Shown: positions 45,490 to 56,214, counted from the stretch's first letter. The stretch: 64,000 nt of DNA from Glycine soja (GCF_004193775.1 NC_041021.1:21544632-21608631), one strand, 5' to 3'. The notes: generated by a model not told the origin, from the letters alone. Program-made: numbers and translations.

Positions 45490-46685
45490 GTAAGTGTTCC
45501 ATCCTTGATGTTTTTGCTTTCCATTGATGTGCTTTCTTCATCTTTTGGTGCCTTAAATTGTGAGAACATGCTTATATTTGTGAGGCAGTTTTGGTTTGCT
45601 TTGGTGCTTGTTTTCTTGAATTGAGGATTTGGATGAAAAGGCCTTAGGCCTAGGTTGTATTCTGAAGCAATGGGGCATGCCACATTGTCCCCATCCTCTT
45701 GCAATTTATGTTCAAACATGCGCTCACCAAGTGCTCGGTGAAATGCCCCAATGATGAATGAATATGATTTTGCAAAATTGGGATGGCGGGGCTGTTTTCT
45801 ATATGTAGAGACAGCATAGGAAAGTCAAAATAGATGCCCAAATACAATCCCAAACTTAGGAGCCTAAACTTGTAGCTTCCATGCAAGGAAACATGTTTAT
45901 AGCTAGGAATCCAAAATTTGGTTTTAGGATTAGAAAAGCATGAAAATAGGGACTTGTTTGTAAGAATTTGGGCTGCCCCACGATTGGCACTTTGCACCTA
46001 AGTAACATGGGAGATGTTTTTCAAGGGTGTGTAGATATATGTGTAAATATATGTGGCATAAAAATGTGTTGCAAAGTGTGTGAATATATGGCATAAAAAT
46101 ACCTTGCAAAGTGAATGAATAGTAAATAATGCATTTCAAAATATGTATATTTGTGGATAAGTAGCATAAGGAGTCTTTCAAAAAATGTACCCGTGCCAAA
46201 GATGGCACGAGAATGCTTCCCAAATGAATATATGATGTGGAATTGCCCCTCCAGTGTAGATGAATGGCATGAAAGTTCCTTTTCAAATGCAAGTGTGTGC
46301 GTGACGTGAGATCGGCTCTCCAATGTGCATATATGTATAAATAAATAGGAATGGAACAACAAAAATTTGTATGTTAATAAAATACTTCAAATGTGTGTGG
46401 GTAGTTTGTGGTAGCAAAATAGTTAGGATATGAACATATGTAATTTTGACACAATACCTTGAGCATGCATGTAAGTATTCTTTCCAAAAAATGTATATGT
46501 ATGGTAACTAGAATGTTTTGAATATCCTTGTATGTTGATATAAATAATAGGATATTTTCTACACGTACATGTGTGCATAAATGGATTACATGAGTCCGTT
46601 CTCCATCGGAGGGATTAGCACGACCTTTTTGTGTTAAGATAAGCATTATCTTGTAGAACTAACTTCTGAATGTTTGTTCTCGCAG
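45490..46685 (+). other. Putative 5'-UTR intron of the accessory gene (1,196 bp)
   Basis: Donor CAA|GTAAGTGTTCC at 45490, acceptor TTTGTTCTCGCAG ending 46685, three bases before the ATG at 46689. The donor context (TCCAACAAGTAAGTGTTCC) resembles the LTR donor context (TTCAACGGGTAAGTTTCC). Inside are diverged GGCATAAAAAT-type quasi-repeats (about 46030-46560) and no conserved ORF. Confidence 0.5.
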
Positions 46686-46688
46686 GAA

Positions 46689-47948
46689 ATGGCCCCGAGG
46701 AAACTTGCCTCAAAGAGATCTAGGAAGGATAAAGCGGCTGAAGGAACTAGTTCCGCTCCCGAGTATGACAGTCACCGCTTTAGGAGCGTTGTACACCAGC
46801 AGCGCTTCGAGGCCATCAAGGGATGGTCATTTCTCTGGGAGCGACGCGTCCAGCTCAGGGACGACGAGTATACTGATTTCCAGGAGGAGATAGGTTGCCG
46901 GCGGTGGGCATCACTGGTTACCCCCATGGCCAAGTTCGATCCAGAAATAGTCCTCGAATTTTATGCCAATGCTTGGCCAATAGAGGAGGACGTGCGTGAT
47001 ATGAGGTCCTGGGTGAGGGGTCAGTGGATCCCATTCGATGCAGATGCTATCGGCCAGCTCCTGGGATATCCTTTAATGTTGGAAGAGGGCCAGGAGTGCG
47101 AGTATGGCCAGAGGAGGAACCGGTCCGATGGGTTCGATGAGGAGGCCATCGCCCAGTTGCTATGTATACCAGGGCAAGATTTTGCCCGGACTGCTGCCAG
47201 GAGACGGGTGCGGATCATGCGCACCAACATGACCACCCTGACTCAGATATGGATGACTTTGCTGTTCAGCAACATCCTGCCCACCGATCATAATTCCGAC
47301 CTCCCCCTGCCAAAGTGTCAGCTGGTGTACGCCATCCTGACGTGGATGAGCATCCATGTGGCTCAGTTAATCGCTGATGCCATCTATATTTTTGCAGGTA
47401 TGGTGCCTACCAGGCACCCTCTGGACCCAGATAAGTCCAACAGGGCCCTGGGATTTCCCGCCTTGATCACGAGACTCTGCCAGTCGTTCGGCGTCCCCGT
47501 CACACCCAGCAAGGTGATTCGGCCGCCCATCACCCGAGCTTTTATTGAGAAGTACTGCACGCAGAGACAGGTCCAGGGTGATGCACCACAGGCCGCGGAC
47601 GCGCCGCCACCTCATCAGGCTGGCCCAGCCGGATTGTTTGATACAGAGCAGTATTTGCGGCATTTGGTTCGCCAGCAGGCGGCCAACCACCGGGCACATG
47701 TACAGACTCATGATTGTCTTTATCAGATGAGTCTCAGCCTGCAGAGCCAGGGCTTTACTTCTTTTCCGTGCCCTACTCCGGACCAGTTCAGGGCAGAGGT
47801 CGCATGGCCTGGAGATTGGCCTGAGGCCCAGGCAGGAGAGGCACCAGCAGGGGCACCAACAGAGGCTCCCGACGAGGCAGATGAGGCCCGCGAGGACGAA
47901 GAGATGACCGATTTACTTGATTTCTTAGGAGGGAGCGGGGCCACATGA
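46689..47948 (+). CDS. Accessory protein of the Ogre element (419 aa), 'putative plant transposon protein' type
   Basis: Intact. The first Met in the frame is 46689, directly after a splice-acceptor-like CAG; codons before it are probably intron. A basic, Lys/Arg-rich N-terminus (PRKLASKRSRKDK) suggests nuclear or nucleic-acid contact. The core has FYANAWPIEEDV, IGQLLGYP, AIAQLLCIPGQDF, NMTTLTQIWMTLLFSNILP, HVAQLIADAI and LGFPALITRLCQSFGVPVTP. A helix (LRHLVRQQAANHRAHVQ) and an acidic Ala/Glu/Asp-rich tail follow. The core matches the SIRE accessory protein (417-1556) and the remnants in A, B and C. No signal peptide or membrane span, so not an envelope protein. Function unknown. Confidence 0.85.
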   Translation: MAPRKLASKRSRKDKAAEGTSSAPEYDSHRFRSVVHQQRFEAIKGWSFLWERRVQLRDDEYTDFQEEIGCRRWASLVTPMAKFDPEIVLEFYANAWPIEEDVRDMRSWVRGQWIPFDADAIGQLLGYPLMLEEGQECEYGQRRNRSDGFDEEAIAQLLCIPGQDFARTAARRRVRIMRTNMTTLTQIWMTLLFSNILPTDHNSDLPLPKCQLVYAILTWMSIHVAQLIADAIYIFAGMVPTRHPLDPDKSNRALGFPALITRLCQSFGVPVTPSKVIRPPITRAFIEKYCTQRQVQGDAPQAADAPPPHQAGPAGLFDTEQYLRHLVRQQAANHRAHVQTHDCLYQMSLSLQSQGFTSFPCPTPDQFRAEVAWPGDWPEAQAGEAPAGAPTEAPDEADEAREDEEMTDLLDFLGGSGAT

Positions 47949-49740
47949 TTGGGAGATCTCTTGATCCATATTTCTTTTTATTTCCATTTGTTTTTCTGTT
48001 ATATATCATCTTACTTTGTGTTTGACTAAGGGACTGACGTTTGTTTCATGTTTTGACTTTTGTTTTGTACATACATATCACTTGAGTTGTTACGTCGATA
48101 CTTGTTTCGTTGTTGTCAATAGTGTTTGTTGAAATTCCGGAACCGTGTAGAGTTTTTCATTTAGGAACGTCTTCCAAAAAAAGATAAAATAAAATGAACC
48201 AAAAATCCTAAAAAAGAAAAAAAGCGCTGTGAATAAAAGTCATGTTCATAAAGAAAAGAAAAAGGTTTTTATTTATACATGTATGTAAAAGAAAAATGTG
48301 TATAGAAAGGATTCTTGTGTGTGAGCAACGAGTGTACATGAAGAAATCTTTGTGTGAACCATAAGTGTGTTGGGAAAAATGAAAAATCTTTGAGTGTAAA
48401 TAAGGTTTGTATATAGACCGTGTGACGTAAAGAGAAGAGTTCTAATGCGTGTATAGAAAAGGTTTGTCATAGATGTACAAAGGAAGGTTTTCCTCATAGA
48501 GGACCACAGGTGTATAGTTTTAGTGAATGTATGTAAAAATAAAACAAAAAAGTAAAGAGAAAGAAAGACCACGAAGGTCGACATGTTATAGTTAAGAAGT
48601 ATAAATCATTCGTAAAGAGCAAACGCATCTTCTGGAAACAAGGGACTGATGCTAAGAGTTTATTTTCCAGAATGAACCGAGATAAGGGTGGATGAATTCA
48701 TTGAACTGATGAAAGAACATAAATTGGAAACGTTGGGTTTGTCTGTGTAAATTCCCAACCGTAGTGTCACAATGCCATAAACGGGATGCTTGAGTGCCCA
48801 CCTGGCTGTAGCCATGACTAATTGTGCACGTTATTTTCAAATCATCATTGTCACGCATGCCTTATGGAATAATGCGGAAGTTCGGGCCACGAGCGACCCC
48901 TTGACACCCAAATTTGCCCCAGATATCAAGATTGGGGTTCCCACGATAAAAGACCCCATTGAAACACAACCTTGGACTTTTTGAACCTTGGCCTATCAAA
49001 AGAATCCTCTTCCTTTCCCTCGAAGCAAAGGACAGTGAAATCTCCTCAAGGGAGAGCGAATGGGATGTTAAAACCCGATTTTCCAAAGAAATGGATGGGG
49101 AAGGAAAATTGAAGGAAGAAATAGAAAGAAAGAAAAAGAGAAAAATAAAAATAGAGAAAGGAACAAAAGAAAGGAAAGAAGGATTCTCGATCAAAGATCG
49201 AAAGGAAGTGAAAAGGGAAAAGAAGCAATTCTCGATTAATGAAAGAAAGAGGATAGAAAGTCTCCAAAGCCAGATTGCCACTCAGAATCATTCTTGACTG
49301 GCAATATCCCACCCCACATGAACAAAGAGGAAAAGACCAAAACACCCAGCTTCCTCTCCAAAAACGCTGACCTCGAGAAAATCCTATTGGTCTGTGATTG
49401 TACGTTTGATCTAAGATTCGATAGGAAGTCGCGTGCAAAATAGAGTCATGGTGCAGTTATTGATTTGGGAATAGGATAAGACACTTGCCTTGTGAGTTTT
49501 ATACACCATGAGTGATTTATTTTCAGCTTAGCCCCATGTTTCCCCTGCATGTTCATTTGAAGGCTAGAAGTTGACGTCCTACCCTTCATTCTCGGTTACA
49601 AGGAAGATTACCCTTGGCACAAGTATATTGTTTCTCCAAGATGTGGTGCTCTCGCGAATGATTTATTTTTCTTTGCAAAAAGCATGTTATCCTTTTAGGT
49701 GGAAAAACCCGGTGGACCGTTCGGTCCCGCCAACATCCTT
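47949..49740 (+). other. 3' region after the accessory ORF, including a purine-rich tract
   Basis: No gene supported. 49040-49260 is about 85-90% purine, and the frame open through it (48959-49297, Lys/Glu-rich) is a composition artefact. The reverse complement of this tract is recognisable in copy B at 17050-17430, so it is an old feature of the family. 48240-48560 contains loosely repeated AAGAAATCTTTGTGTG-like phrases. Confidence 0.55.
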
Positions 49741-51865
49741 TTCCGGAGCCACATGAATGTTGTTGTTTAGGGCTGTTCATGTGTCCTCCACTTTTTGAGT
49801 TGGAGCTGTGTTCCATGATTGCCTAAGAGAGGACCCTCAAGGCAATCCTCCATTCTCATACTGTTCCGGAGCGACGTGAATGAATTGCGTTGTCATTCAT
49901 GTGTCCTCCATTTTTTAGTATGGAGTTGTGTTTCATGATTTCCTAAGAGAGGACCCTCAAGGCAATCCTCTATTCTCATCCTTTTCCGGAGCCACATGAA
50001 TGAATTGCGTTGTCATTCATGTGTCCTCCATTTTCGAGTTTCGAGCTGTGTTTCATGATTGCCTAAGTGAGGACCCTCAAGGCAATCCTCCATTCTCACC
50101 CTTTTTCGGAGCCACATGAATGTTATTGCTTAGGGCTGTTCATGTGTCCTCCACTTTCGAGTTTGGAGCTGTGTTTCATGATTGCCTAAGAGAGGACCCT
50201 CAAGGCAATCCTCCATTCTCATCCTTTTCCGGAGCCACATGAATGAATTGTGTTGTCATTCATGTGTCCTCCATTTTCGAGTTTGGAGCTGTGTTCCATG
50301 ATTGCCTAAGAGAGGACCCTCAAGGAAATCCTCCATTCTCATCCTTTTCCGGAGCCACATGAATGAATTGCATTGTCATTCATGTGTCCTCCACTTTCGA
50401 GTTTGGAGCTGTGTTCCATGATTGCCTAAGAGAGGACCCTCAAGGCAATCCTCCATTCTCATCCTTTTCCGGAGCCACATGAATGAATTGCGTTGTCATT
50501 CACGTGTCCTCCATTTTTGAGTTTGGAGCTGTGTTCCATGATTGCCTAAGAGAGGACCCTCAAGGCAATCCTCCATTCTCATCCTTTTCCGGAGCCACAT
50601 GAATGAATTGCGTTGTCATTCATGTGTCCTCCATTTTCGAGTTTGGAGCTGTGTTCCATGATTGCCTAAGAAAGGACCCTCAAGGCAATCCTCCATTCTC
50701 ATCCTTTTTCGGAGCCACATGAATCAATTGCGTTGTCATTCATGTGTCCTCCACTTTCGAGTTTGGAGTTGTGTTCCATGATTGCCTAAGAGAGGACCCT
50801 CAAGGCAATCCTCCATTCTCATCCTTTTCCGGAGCCACATGAATGAATTGCGTTGTCATTCATGTGTCCTCCACTTTTGAGTTTGGAGCTGTGTTCCATG
50901 ATTGCCTAAGAGAGGACCCTCAAGGCAATCCTCCATTCCCATCCTTTTCCGGAGCCACATGAATGAATTGCGTTGTTATTCATGTGTCCTCCATTTTCGA
51001 GTTTGGAGTTGTGTTCCATGATTGCCTAAGTGAGGACCCTCAAGGCAATCCTCCATTCTCACCCTTTTTCCGGAGCCACATGAATGAATTGCGTTGTCAT
51101 GCATGTGTCCTCCATTTTCGAGTTTGGAGCTGTGTTCCATGATTGCCTAAGAGAGGACCCTCAAGGCAATCCTCCATTCTCATCCTTTTCCGAAGCCACA
51201 TGAATGTTATTGCTTAGGGCTGTTCATGTGTCCTCCACTTTCGAGTTTGGAGCTGTGTTCCATGATTGCCTAAGAGAGGACCCTCAAGGCAATCCTCCAT
51301 TCTCATCCTTTTCCGGAGCCACATGAATGAATTGCGTTGTCATTCACGTGTCCTCCATTTTTGAGTTTGGAGCTGTGTTCCATGATTGCCTAAGAGAGGA
51401 CCCTCAAGGCAATCCTCCATTCTCATTCTTTTCTGGAGCCACATGAATGAATTGCGTTGTCATTCATGTGTCCTCCATTTTCGAGTTTGGAGTTGTGTTC
51501 CATGATTGCCTAAGAGAGGACCCTCAAGGCAATCCTCCATTCTCGTCCTTTTCCGAAGCCACATGAATGTTATTGCTTAAGGCTGTTCATGTGTCCTCCA
51601 CTTTTGAGTTTGGAGTTGTGTTTCATGATTGCCTAAGAGAGGACCCTCAAGGCAATCCTCCATTCTCATCCTTTTCCGGAGCCACATGAATGTTATTGCT
51701 TAGGGCTATTCATGTGTCATCCACTTTCGAGTTTGGAGCTGAGTTTCATGATTGCCTAAGTGCGGACCCTCAAGGCAATCCTCCATACTCCACCTTTGTT
51801 CGGAGCACCATGAATGTCATTGCCTAGCGCTGTTCATGTGTTCTCCATTATCAAGTGCGAAGCTT
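49741..51865 (+). repeat. 120-bp tandem repeat in the Ogre 3' region, about 18 units
   Basis: Each unit reads roughly GGAGCCACATGAATG..., CATGTGTCCTCCA, TTGGAGCTGTGTTCCATG, GATTGCCTAAGAGAGGACCC, AAGGCAATCCTCCATTCTCA. Two inverted repeats recur in each unit: CACATGAATGA/TCATTCATGTG (11-bp stem, 9-nt loop) and GATTGCCT/AGGCAATC. A minority of units (for example the first, and those near 50115, 51200 and 51690) have a different loop (TTATTGCTTAGGGCTG) but keep an 8-bp CACATGAA/TTCATGTG stem. Tandem repeats in the 3' region are known for Ogre elements. Confidence 0.9.
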
Positions 51866-52102
51866 CTGGTGACTGGGAAGCACGTTATTCTGTTGTTTTC
51901 CAGATCGGTTCCTTCGCCAAGTATGTGTATATGTGTATTATATTCGTTGTTCTGGTTGTTGTTTGTATTTTGTTTTGTGCAGAAGAAAAAAGAAGAAGTA
52001 GAGATGAGAGTCGTCATCACGGAAAGGGCAGGATGGACGAAATCAGTGTCCTATCTTTGCTTTCCTCTTATCTTCGATGAGAGGTAAGTAAATAGGGGTA
52101 AC
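51866..52102 (+). other. Sequence between the tandem repeats and the 3' LTR
   Basis: Contains a purine run (AGAAGAAAAAAGAAGAAG, near 51981) and ends TAAATAGGGGTAAC against the LTR, a weak polypurine tract. An exon-like block flanked by TTTTGTGCAG (ending 51981) and GTAAGT (52084) is visible; its meaning is unclear. Confidence 0.4.
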
Positions 52103-54033
52103 TGTCATACCCTAATTTCGTCCGGGGATTATTATTTAATGACAATCAACCTTTGGGTAGCCGCTTTGAGATACTTGGCGTCCTTTGTTGCGCAATGAAT
52201 GAAGTCCCGAGATGTCTCGGAAATCAAAAGGAAGCAGGCTTGCGCGATCCGTGAAATTCCGTAATGTGGCGGAAGTCGAAAAGAGGTGTTTTTGTGCAAT
52301 CCGTGAGTTTCCGTAACTTCTTCGAAAGCTAAAAAAGAGTAAATACATAATCCGTAAGGATTCATAACCTTACGGAAAGAAAATATGTATCGTTACGAAA
52401 TTCTTAAAGTTTCGTAAAGTTACGGAAAAATAATCACCAAAAAAACAGCAAAGGGGGGTGTATTTACTAAAATGGGGGTGCAAATAGTAATTTTCGAATC
52501 TGGGCCCTTCTAGAGGTTTCTGGGCAATTTCTTGCTTAAGGTTGAAGCAACCTAGCTCGCCTGGGCGAGCTAGGTGGCCACCACACCCCCCGTTTTGTTG
52601 AAAAATGGGATTCCGGGGCTTCCGGGACACCTGTAATGCTTCCGTAAAATTCCCATAACCCTAAATAAGCATAATTAACTTAATACGGGTGAGACGGAAG
52701 AGAAAAAAAGAAGAAAATCAAGTCCTATATGCTTCCGTATCTTTTCCGTAAATTACGAAAGAAGGGGTGAACTTATCAAAATTGGGAGGGTGCAAATAGC
52801 AATTTCAAAAATTTGATTTGTGCCTTCCAGAATATTTTTTGAAGCTGGATTGCTTCTGGAGGAAGCAACCCAGCTCGCCTGGGCAAGCTGAGCTCGCCTG
52901 GGCGAGCTGGGCGGCAACCTCCTCCCCCTTTTTCCTATAAATAGGCTGAAGGGGGCTGTTCTAAGGATCTCGGATGCCCCTGGTGAGGTATTTCAGCTGT
53001 TTTAGGTGAAAAAAATTGTTTCCGTGAAGAAAATCCAAGCCGAGGTGCTTCCGTAACACTTCCGAGAGGTTTCCGTAAGCAAATCCGTGAAGGTTTTCCT
53101 CCGTTATTCACCGTTCTTCGTTCTTCAACGGGTAAGTTTCCAAATCGAGCTTTTCAATTCCTTCTATGTACCCGTGGTGGTCCCCATTTGTTTTATGTAC
53201 TTTTATTCTCGTTTTCATTTACTTTTTATACCCCTTTTGACGTGCTTAAACCATTTATTTAATTCATTTCTCACTTAATCTAAAAATAAAATAAATTTCC
53301 ACCGATCGTTTGAATTGTATCATTCGTTAATTTTGGTTAAAATGAATTCCGACCGTTCGGTCGTGCCGTAACCACGTTGGAAATCAAAAAAGAGGTAAAA
53401 TAATAATATAATAATAAAAAATACCTTTTTAGTAAAATAAAAGCGGAAAATCAATCGGACGTTTTCTCTTTGGGATTTCTCATTCTTAAATTGAATTGAC
53501 TAATAACTAAAGTGAAACTAAGGCTAAAATCAACTCGCCTAGTCAAGCTCGTCCACCAAAATAGGTTTTTTGAAAGTTTATCATTTCAGTTTCTTACTAA
53601 GTAAAAAAGGATCATTTTTAAGGTCCAACGCCTTAAAATGATCACCCTTCAAGTAAAAAAGAACCACTTGATTCACGCATAAGAAAGAACTACGTACGTC
53701 TGATTTCCTCTCCAAAGGAGGGTACGTAGGAGCAAAAGCCCCGCTTTTGTCGACCTCAAAAAATAAAAAGAAATAAAAGTTAAGGTAACACAATTTCCAC
53801 GATTCTAAAAAATAGGCTGTTGTCCTTTGAGACAAACGTGAGAGGTGCTAATACCTTCCTCAAGCGTAAATACAACTCCCGAACTTAGAATTTTCATTTT
53901 TGACCGGTTTCCTTCGGTTTTCCCGACGTTTTCCACAAATAAACGTTGGTGGCGACTCCGCGCATCTTTCCTCCTTTGGAAAGCGCACCCGTGAGCCTCG
54001 CCCTCGCTCGCCCGCGAAGGGCACGTTGCGACA
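52103..54033 (+). repeat. 3' LTR of the full Ogre element
   Basis: 1,931 bp, same ends as the 5' LTR, with TATAAATA at 52936-52943. The CTCGCCTGGG palindrome region near 52868-52905 is duplicated here, whereas the 5' LTR has a different local duplication. Followed by the TSD ATTAT (54034-54038). Confidence 0.95.
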
Positions 54034-54683
54034 ATTATTATTTTTCTTTTTATGGTTTAACCGAGGTTACAGTGTAAACGATCAGTTAGATTTTATTTTA
54101 ACAGTGATTAAACGAGATTACAACAAAAATGATCGGTTGAAATTCATTTTATCATTTATTGGGTGAGAAAACGGCTTAAACGATCTATTAAAGCTCGTTA
54201 AAAACAGAAGAAAAGAAAACCGAAAGTGAACGAAATAAAGATGAAAGATAAAAAACAAGAAAATAATTGAAAGTCTCGGATTCGAAAACTTACCCGTTGA
54301 AGAACGAAGAACGGATGAAGAACGGTGAAGAACGGAGGAAAACCTTCACGGATTTGCTTACGGAAACATCTCGGAAGCGTTACGGAAGCACCTCGGCTTG
54401 GATTTTCTTCACGGAAACAATTTTTTTCACCCAAAATAGTTGAAATGCATAGCCAGGGGGTGATGAGTATTTTGAAACAGCTCCCCCCTCCCCTATTTAT
54501 AGGAAAAAAGGAAGGTGCTTGCCGCCCAGAGACTTAATGAAGAAGATTTCTAAGCGCACCCGAATTACTAAGTTCACCCCCTTTTCGTATTTTATGGAAA
54601 AGTTACAGAAGCCTTACGAAAGTGTTTCGGATTTGATTTTCATCCTTTTTCTCTTCCCTTTCACCAATGTTAAGTGGAATATG
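54034..54683 (-). repeat. 5' LTR of copy C, second part, truncated
   Basis: Resumes the LTR broken at 32820: AACGGATG and AAGAACGG lines, CACGGATTTGCTTACGG, and CCCTATTTATAGG (rc of the TATA region, about 54490). It ends at TTAAGTGGAATATGC, where ORF1 sequence of copy D begins. Confidence 0.75.
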
Positions 54684-55576
54684 CAACCCCTCGTTCCTAT
54701 CAACGGGACGTTTGGGTAGTTCCCACATGAGAAGAGAACTCCCTCCTTTCCTTCCTTCCATCGAGGAAACCAGTTGATCGTTTTGCCTCCTATCCCAGCC
54801 AAGTGTTGGTCCCAATCTACTCTTCTCTTTTCGACACACGAGCGATGGCTTCGGAGCGAACATGGATGCCTTATGTCTTGTTGAAACCAACCATACACAA
54901 AGAGCGAGTAAACAACAGATAATCCGTGCACTACTCTTCTCGCACCTTCGGTCAAATGCGTCAAATAAGTCCGCCAAGATAGCCACTACCGGGCTCTCTT
55001 TGCTATGGTGATATGCAAGGAAAGCATCAATTGCGGCTAGGTCCACCAAACCATCCATGTTTGGAAAGAGGACAACCCCAAAGATTAGCAATGCTAATAC
55101 GTCCATAAACGGGACCCACTCCTCTTGATTCGCCATATCCCTTGCCTTGCGTTCTAAGTACTTTCGTGGTAGGCCCACTACGCTGTTTTGAGTTTGCTTT
55201 ACACGATCCAACTCTCTTGTCGAATCCCTGACCACAACTACAGTCTTGCTCAAGGAGGGAAGAAACCCGAAGAAAAGATACGGTTTTCTTCCCCCAAGAG
55301 GGCATCCTAGAATCTCCTCAAATTCTTCAACAGTCGGTACTAATTGGAAGTCTCTAAACGTGAAGCATCTTAAAGGCTGGTCATAGTATTGGGTAAGTGA
55401 TACAACAACTTCTGTGGATATCTCTACTATGGTCTAATCTAAAATCTTTCCGTACGCCTTGCGGAAGGCTTGCATTTGGAGAGGTCCCATCAACCGCCCC
55501 AACTCCTTAATGCTGGTGATATCTAGGCTCTTAATCTTGACTTGATAAAACCTTTTTCCAATTTGATTTGTTCCCA
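54684..55576 (-). pseudogene. Copy D: Ogre ORF1 remnant
   Basis: Minus-strand start ATG near 55576 and FYQVKIKSLD-like opening, then FEEILGCPLGGRKPYLF (55280) and NMDGLVDLAAIDAFLAYHHS (55040). It lacks a short segment after CVWLVS and is frameshifted. It is cut at about 54684, inside the part matching GTRGCINYNP of the intact ORF1, by fusion to the LTR of copy C. An in-frame stop lies near 55435. Among the fragments it is closest to the full element's ORF1. Confidence 0.75.
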
Positions 55577-55969
55577 TGTTTTACTAAAGTGAAAAAACCC
55601 AGTGCGAATCAAAACTCCGACATCTATCATGGGTGGAATGGATGAATGCATGAAGAAATGCATATGACACAGATGCAATTTATGAATACGGGAGCCCGGG
55701 AAATTGTCCCCTTCTTAGATACAACGTCTTGGGGTAGCACGATGCCCGACGTATGTATTCAAGAAGGTGACACGGACCTTCCGTTGGTTTGCCAAAGAGA
55801 GGGAATCAAGACGAAACCCGTGCATGATAAGGCACAACATGGGAATGTACATAGTACGACACTATCCACAAACAAATATAATCATAGGGGAACATGACAT
55901 TTTGACTACATGCATGGCAGTGTGAAAAATGGCACGTAGCGTGCTTGCTCCGTGCCCCTATTTTAGTAG
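55577..55969 (-). other. Leader fragment of copy D
   Basis: Homologous to 14196-14590 of copy A, ending at CCCCTATTTTAG, where it meets unrelated palindromic DNA. PBS and LTR of this copy are missing. Confidence 0.65.
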
Positions 55970-55975
55970 ACTTAG

Positions 55976-56214
55976 TTAACATCGGTTTTTCCGAAACTGA
56001 TGTTAACTACTCGATATTAACACCGGTTATTTAAATAACCAATGTTACTATGGAGTAGTTAACATCGGTTTTGGAAAAACCGATGTTAGTATCTCGTTGT
56101 TAACATCAGTTTGGGAAAAACCGATGTTATCGAGTTGATGTTAACATCGGTTTTAAGAAAACCGATGTTACCTAGTTGATGTTAACATCGGTTATTTTTA
56201 AAAAATCGATGTTG
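55976..56214. repeat. Six tandem ~30-bp palindromes of TTAACATCGG / CCGATGTTAA type
   Basis: Six hairpin-forming units, each TTAACATCGGTT, a short AT spacer, then AACCGATGTTA, separated by about 10-15 bp. Repeats of this kind occur near the ends of plant CACTA transposons. The CACTA terminus itself is not visible here, so the assignment is tentative. Confidence 0.6.

Larger units (their letters stand above)
32821..54033 (+). mobile_element. Full-length Ogre/Tat-type Ty3/gypsy retrotransposon, 21.2 kb, TSD ATTAT
   Basis: Two LTRs (32821-34759 and 52103-54033) face the same way, begin TGTCATACCC and end TTGCGACA. The host bases ATTAT occur at 32816-32820 and again at 54034-54038. The interior has the Ogre hallmarks: tRNA-Arg PBS, ORF1 before gag, an intron-like break between protease and RT, a second RNase H, integrase without a chromodomain, and a very long 3' region with a tandem repeat. 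By eye the LTRs differ at roughly 1-3% of sites plus small indels, so insertion is fairly recent. Frameshifts in gag and a stop after the RT-linked RNase H make this copy defective. Confidence 0.95.
26675..54683 (-). mobile_element. Copy C: pol-less Ogre-like element, split by the full Ogre insertion
   Basis: Copy C occupies 26675-32820 and, after the 21.2 kb plus-strand insertion, 54034-54683. Minus-strand order: truncated 5' LTR, PBS, leader, gag, noncoding region, minisatellite, accessory remnant. ORF1 and pol are absent. It lacks the SIRE solo LTR found in A and B. Both ends are internal truncations: the left fused to the LTR of copy B, the right to the ORF1 of copy D. Confidence 0.7.

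Noticed and set aside
48959..49297. A 112-aa Lys/Glu-rich protein in the Ogre 3' region
   Set aside because: The frame is open because the tract is nearly pure purine; codon content is just AAA, GAA, AGA and GAG, and the copy B version is broken.
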